A stretch of 64,000 nucleotides of DNA from Metallyticus violacea (lineage: Eukaryota; Arthropoda; Insecta; Mantodea; Metallyticidae). Shown in pieces: positions 56,150-64,000 of the stretch (positions are counted from its first letter, which is position 1; each line of letters opens with the position of its first letter). The position numbers and the translations under genes were made by a program. The stretch covers positions 1,490,501 to 1,554,500 of the forward strand of contig CM060831.1 in assembly GCA_030762175.1 (NCBI GenBank). The letters run 5' to 3'. The notes under the pieces are model-generated. The model was given only the letters and a program-made list of their open reading frames with translations. It had not been told where the DNA came from and made no database searches.

Positions 56150-57185
56150 ACTCTTGCATACGTTAAAGCTCTTTCGAACACGAGTATTGAAATGATAGAC
56201 ATGATTTCGGCCTACGGAAGAGCTGGAGGGAGTTCAACGATCGCATATCGTAATTCTGAGGAAAAATTTTCTAATCGCTATATCCCTCATAATGAGACGT
56301 TCAAATCAATAGAAAAACATCTAAGGGAAAGAGTGTCATACCATGAAACAGGATGTAGTGGGTCTCTATGTATTGTGCCTTACGAAGAGCCAGTTTTTTG
56401 AAACACTGCAGAAGCACCTGAAATTATTACACGCCATGTAGCACGCCAACCATCTCGCTATGTGCCGGCCGAGTTGTATGAAAGGCAACCGTCCGCACAA
56501 AGTTCAGGCTCTAACACCAGCTTATTTATCCCCGAAGGCAATAATCTTTTCATTGGTTGTTACAAAATTGTGATGCCGATCACCATTTTACGAAATCAAT
56601 TTTATTTACAGATGACGTATAGCTAACTAGAGAGGACTAACTGCAGTGTGCTTTGACCTTTGCTGGGTTGATGAGAATTCTCAGATTTCCGTTGAGAGAC
56701 GGTACCAACAGGTTATAGAATAACTTTGGGGGGGGGGTAGTCTCCCAGTTGTTACCTGGAGATCTGGATGGCCCGAAATCTCACCCTTCAACACAACTGT
56801 TTGCCGAAAATGTTACAATCTGTTCCTTTAGGTATAAAGCAGAACACGATGGCGCCCCACACATTTTTTCCTGGCAGTTCGTGAGCACTCGCAATAGATG
56901 GATTGGTCGCCGTGGTCCTATCCCCTAGCCACATTGATTTCCAGATCTTACTATTGACTTCTTTCTATGGAATACTTGAAATCATTGGTGTATGAAACTG
57001 CCGTGACAACAGAAATGAGCTGATAGCCAGAATCCATGCCGCATAGGAGGAAGGAGTGCAAATCCAACAGCTGTGCGTTGAATGGACTGATCACTATTGG
57101 GAAGATGATGTCTTCGTTTAGAAGCAGGAGGTCGACAAGTTGCTTTAAGTTGTCGTTAAGTCTACAACCTATTATAAATATTAAT
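56150..57185 (+). pseudogene. DUF4817-type transposase pseudogene, nearly full length
   Basis: The N-terminal ORF to 56401 has MIDMISAYGRAGGSS and HNETFKSIEKHLRERVS (56190-56340), matching DUF4817 M..VYG.C.GN... and P...+F..+...LRE.GS. Next, PEIITRHVARQPSRYV (56420-56465) is the second HTH. ISVERRYQQVIE.LWG matches the middle part. EHDGAPHTF at 56846-56872 is the second-Asp block (.QHDGAPPHF), Asp intact. RWIGRRGP at 56897-56920 and DFFLWN at 56952-56973 match RWIGR.GP...W..RSPD+.P.DFFLWG. ETAVTTEM at 56993-57016 is the ETPV.TE. block. The C-terminus is eroded. Stops and frameshifts inactivate it. Confidence 0.75.
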
Positions 57186-57189
57186 AGAA

Positions 57190-58700
57190 AAGGTTATGTA
57201 TTATACAATGTGATCATTTACTCTCATTAAAATTAATAACATAAAACTTCGATCCAAACGACACAATCGGTATTACCGTTTTGTTTATCTTTATTTACAA
57301 TGGCTTGTTAAAATTACTAACAGTATATATACCTCCATTATCTTCCACAGTTCCTTTCTTCCAAACTTTAAGAACGCTATCGTTTATTTCTTCCTATCAG
57401 GTAACCTAGCGCCACACTCCCCATGCTCAATTGCATAGTCATTAACAATTAATTTCATTCATTGAGCGAAGATGTTGGAGGACGTTAAGCGTACAATAAA
57501 TAAATACTTTTGTCACAATTTTCTTGGATAAAAAACGAACTCCAAAATGCTAATACATCATAAGTAATATGCGGGGTATTTACGAAAATGAAAACATACC
57601 TGAGTTCTACGCGGCCTACCCTGAAAGTATGAGTAGCAGGCGTCTTACTTCTTACATTAACTACCCTATCCAGGGTGAGGATACCACTTTTTTTATTTGC
57701 ATATTTTGACGCTACAAATCACTATCCGTGTTAGGTATAATATGAGCAACAGCGTCTTTACATTCATTTCTTTTTGAAACAACTTGTACACTTTTTATGA
57801 CAATACTAATTTGTAAGGTGTCTTGATGTCCAATTCCATATGGAATGGACAATATGTTATTCTTTAAATCCAATGGAGAGCAACGCTCAAGGGTATTGAA
57901 AACTGTCATACATCTTATGGAACATTCAAACATTATATACAAACGCAATAAAAAAGCGTCACCATTTATATAACTGTATTATAAGCACGCCATATAGCTT
58001 TAAAATCATTAATTAATAAAACACTCTCCACCACATTTAGCATTTGCTGACCCAATTTAATAACATGATAAAGTTTATTAGTGCTGGGATTAAAATGTTA
58101 ATCCACATCAAAAATGCCTAGTTTTTTCTTGAAAAGTTTGTGTTTTTGTGCATTACATAGCAATTTCAAGCTGGAAGAATGGTATATACTTGCAATGCAG
58201 AGTAATAGCTTTAGCGAATTTGTTGGTATATGCAAGTTAGAAGTCAGTAGCATTTCTATAAATGTAATTATGTATAGATAGATCCATTTTAAAGTTATAT
58301 AAGTCGTGAACAACAAATCTCATGAGGAATATATTTACGCTCGCTTTAAAGTATTATTTTCAGTTAACTTGTCACGAGATTGGACACTAGGGGCACGTTC
58401 CTGATTTTTAAACTCTAAGAATTCCTAACTTTCTAAGTTAAAATCTACATAACTATTACAATTTCAAATGTTACCTATAGGACGCTGTTGCGATGGCCAG
58501 GGAGAGGAGTTGTGCATGCTGATCCGCTCACGTTTCTCGATAAACTGACGCTTTTTTTTTTTTTTATCAAAATCTGCACACACGAGTTTTCGTTACTCCC
58601 ATCATTACATGTGGCACAGGTCAAGTCTTTCACGAACGGCAGCGTCCTTAGCCGAAGGTGGTGTTCAACAGATATAGGCGGATAATTAGCCAAATCAACA
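57190..58700. other. No recognised gene
   Basis: Minus ORFs at 57948-57712, 58316-58098 and 58693-58475 are unrecognised. T14 run at 58552-58565. Confidence 0.25.
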
Positions 58701-58702
58701 CA

Positions 58703-58795
58703 ACGGTGTGGTAGCTCAGGTGGTTACAGTGACATGGTACTAAGGGAATGGTGGTGGGTTCGCTTCCTCAAGGCTAAACTATTTTTTTTTTCTTT
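58703..58795 (+). repeat. tRNA-like SINE head
   Basis: GTGTGGTAGCTCAGGTGGTT contains an A box, and GTGGGTTCGCTTCC a B box 33 bp further on. The two are followed by CAAGGCTAAAC and a T-rich stretch (TTTTTTTTTTCTTTC) that could end pol III transcripts. The acceptor stem does not close well, so I read it as SINE-derived. Confidence 0.5.
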
Positions 58796-58814
58796 CACTG
58801 CTGCAGTTAAAGGA

Positions 58815-58960
58815 GATTTGCCACCATTACAATGATTTACCCGCTATCACAGTACAATGCACACAATTGCTACAAACTTATATTTACGAATTATTTTTTC
58901 TTGCTGGAGTTGGATAGTTGCCACCATTTTATAGCCGAACCTATCGCTGACATGTGTAAT
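58815..58960 (+). repeat. ~100-bp dispersed/tandem repeat, site 1
   Basis: GCCACCATTACAATGATTTA then CCCGCTATCACAGTACAATG, TACAAACTTATATTTACGAA, TTTTCTTGCTGGAGTTGG, and a second start GTTGCCACCATTTTATAG at 58917. The same order recurs at 61460-61615 and partly at 62065-62105. Confidence 0.6.
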
Positions 58961-58979
58961 AGCTCCTGAGAATTCAAAT

Positions 58980-59480
58980 TTTCCAAAATCACTTAAAATA
59001 GCTAAAGTAAAACCATTGTATAAGAAAGGTAACAGATATTAGTCCTCCAACTATAGACCAATTTCAGTGCTATCAGGTTGCTCAAAAATAACTGAACAAG
59101 TTTTTTATAAAAGGCTTTTAACATTCATCAAAAAAGAATAAAATATTATCAGACTCACAACATGGTTTCAGAAAAAATTAATCTACTGAAACTGCATTAC
59201 TTCATTTGTAGACAATATTTTAAAAGTATTAGATAGAAAAGGAAACATCACAAGGATATTTTTGACCTCTCCAAAGTTTTCGACATTTTAAACCATGAAA
59301 TTCTTTCTGCTAAACTGGAGAAAATTGGCATTAGGGGGCATGCTATCAAGTGGGTAAAATTATATTTACATGGAGACAACTGGTGGTAGAGGCCACATAT
59401 ATCGATAGAGGAAAATTAACACCAATCAAATAAACAAGAGGTAAAACTTGGATTACCACAAGGCTCAATACTAGTCCAGT

Positions 59481-59515
<35 letters not shown>

Positions 59516-60300
59516 CTTTTTATGAATGATTTGAAAAGAAACTTCTCTACCCAAAGTATCATCAATACACTGATGATACAAGCATTATTGTGGACTGTAT
59601 GGGATGCGAAAGCCTTCAACCACTTATAGACAAATATTTATCAGAAAGAGGTGATTGGTGTTTATATAACCAACTAAAATTTAACACAGAAAAGACACCT
59701 CAAGCAAAACTGGGAAACATCAAAACCTACAATGATTTTTAATAATAATTACACTGAAACTGAAAGTATTAAGTTACTTGGAATTATAATGGAAAAAGAT
59801 TTAAGATGGGATAGAAACACTGAAAATTTAATAAACAAACTTAGTATAACTGGGTATCTGTTCAGGAACTTAGCAAACATTGTAAATCTTGATACACTTA
59901 GAAGTGCTTACTTTGCTTATTTTTACACCCGACTAAAGTATGGCATTTTGCTTTGGGGTAACTCTCCCCAATCCAAGAAAGTGTTTGTAATGTAGAAAAA
60001 AATAATCAGAATAATAGCTGGTGCAAATCACAAGTTTTCCTGAAAACCAATTTTTTCAAAACTGAGAATCTTGCCACTCCTCTGCATGTACATATATGAG
60101 GCAACATTATTTATAAGAAATAAGCTTATAGCAAAAGAATTACATATAACAAATGAAGTAATACATCAACACTATACAAGGAGAAAAGCAGATCTTCATA
60201 TAATGAGAACATATCTAAATAGTGCAACTCAAAAGTCCGTCAAATTATACAACAAATTACGCTCCAAATTCAATCGATTGAAAATTTAACCTTATTTAAA
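58980..60300 (+). pseudogene. CR1-like non-LTR retrotransposon reverse transcriptase, 5' truncated
   Basis: The polymerase begins LKIAKVKPLYKKGNR and SNYRPISVLSGCSK (58992-59085), the usual RT motif 1-2 block. [16 protein letters not shown] words with a DLSK.FD-like sequence follow near 59262-59290. GLPQGSIL at 59449-59473 is interrupted by about 31 T (59482-59512), then FYE..F. YTDDTS at 59566-59583 corresponds to the catalytic YADD with Ala replaced by Thr. The C-terminal part is open in two long frames: KLLGIIMEKDLRWDRNTENL and YFAYFYTRLKYGILLWGNS (59732-59995), then YTRRKADLHIMRTYLN and KLYNKLRSKFN (60071-60289). The RT end is typical of CR1/Daphne-type elements; exact clade uncertain. 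Endonuclease and ORF1 are missing. Confidence 0.8.
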
Positions 60301-60645
60301 AAGGCAATACTGGCGTTATTATTTTATCACTGTTTCGACAAATGAATTTTTAAATAATAGTGATAGTATTTATACTGCATGAAATAAAATTGATTTTATT
60401 ATAACAGTCAACTCCATTTATAAAATTGTTGAGTTACTCCATGTAATTTTCTTTTGATAAATCATTTGATCTAGGGTTTTGCACAGGTTTTTAAAGATAT
60501 ATTTTATTCATTGGTAGAGCATATGGTACTTTTGTATATTATTACTAGCCTTATATGGCTTCAATGTTGCGTGATGTCAAAGATTTTCTGAAAACTTTGA
60601 CAGATGTAATGTATCATTGTATAGATAAGTGTGTATATATACATA
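60301..60645. other. 3' UTR of CR1-like element and flank
   Basis: AT-rich. No poly(A) or short tail repeat is obvious, so the element's 3' end cannot be fixed. Confidence 0.3.
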
Positions 60646-60647
60646 GA

Positions 60648-61325
60648 GGGTGCCAAAAATATACATATACACATTTGAAGCAAAGAAAAAACTGTATTAA
60701 CATAACAAATTTGAATTCACACAAACAGATAATTATGAGCACTAATCATTTTAGAATTTTATAGTTACAAAAAATAACTGCTCAAAATGCCCACCATCGG
60801 CGTCAATATACTTCTGAGTACGTTGAACTACTGATTGAGCAACGTTTGCGAAAGTGTCCTCAGCGATTACAGCACATGCCGTTTCAATTACTTCCCGAGT
60901 TGCTGCCAGTGTAGCTGGTTTTCTACGGTATACAACATCCTTAACAGTTCCCATAGGTAGCAGTCCAACGGCGGTTCTGTTCTGTACACACGTCTCCATT
61001 GCCTTTGAACTTCAACAACATTCTCCGTTTTTCTATACCATTTCAAAAGTGCTTTCCGCTGTTCAAACGATAATCTATTTTGTTGTAGCAATGCCAGCAT
61101 AACATAATGAGGGTCACATATGTTTACAGAACATTATTACATAGTCCTAGCTTCATTTGTTCATTGTGGATTTACATGTCACGTAGCAACGCTATCATAA
61201 TGTATGTGAGTCATATCTGTTTACAGAACATGTTATTACACATTGCTGTTGTTTTCCGGTCCAACTTTGAAATATATTAAATAGACATCTATTGTGAAAG
61301 TGTGTATACATTTTTGGCACACTCG
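60648..61325 (-). mobile_element. DUF4817 deletion derivative 2 with intact terminal repeats
   Basis: Ends GGGTGCCAAAAATATACATA (60648) and, reverse-complemented, GTGTGCCAAAAATGTATACA (61325) are inverted repeats. Both are flanked by TATATA-type sequence. The minus-strand ORF 61100-60888 reads LSFEQRKALLKWYRKTENVV then VEVQRQWRRVYRTEPP, the DUF4817 helix-turn-helix. The minus ORF 60999-60751 carries the same fusion as the 34.49-kb element: AIAEDTFANVAQSVVQ joined to the C-terminal YIDADGGHFEQLF. The catalytic core is missing, so movement would need transposase supplied elsewhere. Confidence 0.8.
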
Positions 61326-61459
61326 GTATATATATTCAAGCCTTGTGTGCGTTTTTTTCCCTCCCCTTTTACTTTGGCTTTCCTTCAAACTATTGACATA
61401 TTCCATATCATTGTACTTTGTACATGTATATGATTTAACAGGATCAATAAACCATACAT

Positions 61460-61615
61460 TACAATGATTTACGCGCTAACATAGTATCATACAATCCGCT
61501 ATCAATTTATATATAACTTTTTTCTGGAGTTATGTATATATATATATATATGCCACCTATACAATGATTTACCCGCCAACAGTGTCGCATGTAGCAAATT
61601 AACATTTTTGGAAGC
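61460..61615 (+). repeat. ~100-bp repeat, site 2 (two units)
   Basis: TACAATGATTTACGCGCTAA then CTATCAATTTATATATAAC and TTTTTTCTGGAGTTATG, followed after a (TA)9 run by GCCACCTATACAATGATTTA and CCCGCCAACAGTGTCGCATG. Same order as site 1 with ~15% or more divergence by eye. Confidence 0.6.
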
Positions 61616-61659
61616 TAAATTCGTTTGGTTTTATATTTCGTATCTTGCCTTAACGTGAT

Positions 61660-62065
61660 CACCTTAGCGAATTTCAGTGTAGCGTCAGTCACTCCAGAGG
61701 CTGCTTACACAGTAACCTCTGCCTGGTAACAAGCAAAACATGCTGAGCTTGGATCTATCACATAGTGTTGGAAAGGGTCTAACACCTACACAGTACTTTC
61801 TCATTGATTAATATAATTTAAATCTAAGGCGGTGCTCCTAGGCAATCGTAAAACATATAAGAGGAAAAGAGCCTTGGATCGGGGTCTTCGTCTTCTGCCG
61901 AGCTGCCGACTTACACCCTCAGCATTACTAGGAGATTCCTAAAAGGTAAGATCCCGTCAAGGTTATCATTTGTAATTATACTTCAGATTACAAAGTATAC
62001 TTGTCGCCCATACAATAAACTAGTTGGCATGGCACACTGTCTCTTCATCACAAGTCACAGCCTTA
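61660..62065 (+). mobile_element. LTR-like segment with promoter, splice-donor-like and poly(A) signals
   Basis: Starts near TGTAGCGTCAGTCACTCCAG (61678). TATA box ACATATAAGAGG at about 61853, GC-richer leader (CGGGGTCTTCGTCTTCTGCC), CTAAAAG|GTAAGAT (61938-61950) as a 5' splice-like site, and AATAAA at 62013 with ~50 bp after it. The following TAGTATCACACAATCTGCTA belongs to the ~100-bp repeat, so the segment lies within that repeat. This fits a solo LTR; a host promoter/first exon is the alternative. No target duplication confirmed. Confidence 0.35.
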
Positions 62066-62105
62066 GTATCACACAATCTGCTATCAATTTATATTTACGA
62101 AAAAG
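62066..62105 (+). repeat. ~100-bp repeat, site 3 (partial)
   Basis: TAGTATCACACAATCTGCTA then TCAATTTATATTTACGAA, matching the middle of sites 1 and 2. Confidence 0.6.
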
Positions 62106-62320
62106 AAATCATTGGGTTCACCGGTTTCTAAGATTTACGCGCGCGCACGTACGTGTGTGTGTGTGTGTGTGAATTAATTGCGAATTCCACTAGACGAAAA
62201 ATAGAAAAGGCGCGATAACACTTTCGCAGTTCGCAACCAAAATGAACAAGTATCCATGCCCAGAACTAAAGAAATGTCTCAAAATAGGAAAATTTTCCAC
62301 AGAGTAAGACTCTTTGCTAC

Positions 62321-62351
<31 letters not shown>

Positions 62352-64000
62352 GCATGCCCCTTGCAAAACATAGAATAGGCGCGATAAAAGTCTCGCGTTC
62401 TTTGCTGCTAGGTGGAAAAGAAGTCTAGCCCCGCCTCAAATTAAGAAATATCTCGCTTACACAGTTAGGAATACATGCAAAAAGTATATACTGTTAATAG
62501 CACATGCCTTTGTCCGTATAATTACCATTGCTTTACGTGTTACTTTGATGCATTTGCTTTCTTGTGATTACAAAGTTACTTGTGGCATTTGGTAACTTGT
62601 TTCTGTGCGTTATGCCTGTTACATCAGCCTGTAAGTCCCATGTCAACTTTCCGTATAGATGCAATGATTCCCTCGGTTTACTGCGCTACCCTCCTCTGCT
62701 CTTCGTGAAGGGAGGGTGACCTCGCCCAAGGATGACGCGCAGTTTAACGTCAAGACACAAATGCAACTTTATCATATGCGCAGTTGGCTTTCTCTATGAT
62801 TCACACACGCCATACCAACGTGTGATTAACTCGCGATTATTAGCTTCAAGAATACTTTATTTTTACAACAATGGTGGGGCTCATTATTAGTATTTTAATT
62901 ATTAATCCCCATTATTAAACCTCCCTATACCACAATATGTACTCTCCAGCAAAAGAAAGAATATTGAGCTTCTTAAACAATGATTGTCCAGAACCAACAC
63001 TCCAGAGGATTCTTTCGCTCTTTTTTGCATGAACACTTTCTTACTGTGAACAGAAAACTATCACATATCTTAAAATGGAATGAAAATATAGATAATATAC
63101 TAATCGTAATGCATTTTAGTTCACAAGTCCATCCAATTTAAGTGGTTGTCTACTTAAAGTTCAAGAAATAATGAAATTCGCTACACTGCATTTGTCCAAA
63201 TTAAAAGTTTATGTTTTGTTATGCACTTTAACTTCCAGAAAAATGTATCCGAATTTTTGGTAATTATTAATATCTTTTAGCTACAATTATAATGTTTTTG
63301 TGAGAGAAATCTTAATTGGAACCACAAAAATACTTCAATATATAAAGTTGTTTGAAAGTAGTACAAAAGAGTTTTTTCTTCTTTTCTTGCTTCATAATAT
63401 TCTTATGTTTAGCAGCATATTAAATATGTTTATGCTCATTTAATTACATTAAAATTATATGTTACCGTGCGTGTTAAATTGGAAAATTTACCTGATATAC
63501 TCGACATTTGCGATTCCGTCGTTCACCTTAATCCATCTGGACGTTGAATGAACAACACGCTTTCCTGTCGTTAATTCTGATGTCAAGGAATACCTAATGG
63601 TAATCTTTGAATATAGTACACCCAACTCATTTGTTTAGTTTCCCATAATGCACGAGGATTGCATGTAGGAGTGAAACTGCTGGAGTCAAAAGAGAGTATA
63701 TGTTCTTGTAACGGAAATTGAAATGTTACGAAATTCCGCGAAAGAAACTATGTGGCTTCATTATTCTGCCTCACGGTCTGTGCATTTTCCTTCGTGTGCA
63801 AGATAATTATATGCACTTGAGTTCAAGCTGACGGCATTCTATTTAAAAAATGTGAGCCAGAATATTGACAATCATTATGGATAAAAATATGGGATTTAAA
63901 AGAAGCTCTGTCCATCAAAGCTATTCATGGGATTGTGTATGATAAATTGTTTATGCGCATATTCTATGAGGACCATCTGCACCTTTTCGTCGCAATTGCG
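62106..64000. other. No recognised gene; GT microsatellite and A29 run
   Basis: GCGCGCGCACGTACGTGTGT with a following (GT)n lies at 62139-62171. A run of 29 A lies at 62321-62349, and around it the words AGGCGCGATAA and TCGC recur at 62209 and 62376 (AAAATAGAAAAGGCGCGATA versus AACATAGAATAGGCGCGATA), suggesting a short direct repeat. No coding signal found up to the window end. Confidence 0.3.

Noticed and set aside
1..64000. CRISPR arrays, prokaryotic operons, rRNA
   Set aside because: No regularly spaced repeats with unique spacers, no ribosome-binding-site/ORF organisation, and no rRNA-like conserved stretches. Content is eukaryotic transposon debris.

Overview
This window looks like a transposon graveyard from a large, AT-rich animal genome, most likely an insect. 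A cockroach-like (blattodean) source is my inference, from the many mariner (SETMAR-type) and DUF4817-type transposase relics and from tRNA-derived SINEs of the kind common there. I find no intact host gene. Almost every recognisable coding stretch is a broken transposase or reverse transcriptase, and no ORF exceeds about 130 codons.

Layout. 0-5 kb: DUF4817 transposase relic, inverted mariner relic, a pyrimidine-rich tract split by a 402-bp pogo/Tigger-like element, and a hAT C-terminus. 6-8 kb: a repeat family built from diverged ~140-bp units, ending in GTTAAC plus CA/TA microsatellite. 8.7-12 kb: two mariners, one interrupted by a ~1.4-kb insert, then a GC-rich promoter-like patch at 12.3 kb. 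13-20 kb: mariner fragments, SINEs, a DUF4817 copy split by a SINE, an LTR-like segment and a 51-bp minisatellite. 22-30 kb: SINEs, three mariners and a full-length but dead DUF4817 copy. 30-35.4 kb: more copies of the 140-bp-unit element in both orientations, an RNase H-bearing non-LTR retrotransposon 3' end with a TAA tail, and a DUF4817 deletion derivative nested in the satellite element. 35.5-43 kb: a DUF4817 relic hit by a SINE, mariners, and a hAT transposase relic. 44-50 kb: a Tc1 end, a 21-30-bp minisatellite and another mariner. 50.5-53.7 kb: a Jockey-like retrotransposon on the minus strand. 56-57 kb: a DUF4817 relic. 58.8-62.1 kb: a ~100-bp repeat interrupted by a CR1-like retrotransposon, a second DUF4817 deletion derivative and an LTR-like segment.

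These parts do not act together as a pathway. What can be read is insertion history: SINEs inside DUF4817 copies, a DUF4817 derivative inside a microsatellite of the satellite element, and a pogo-like element inside a pyrimidine tract. Protein calls rest on reading frames by eye against remembered family motifs. Boundaries are approximate unless terminal repeats are stated.
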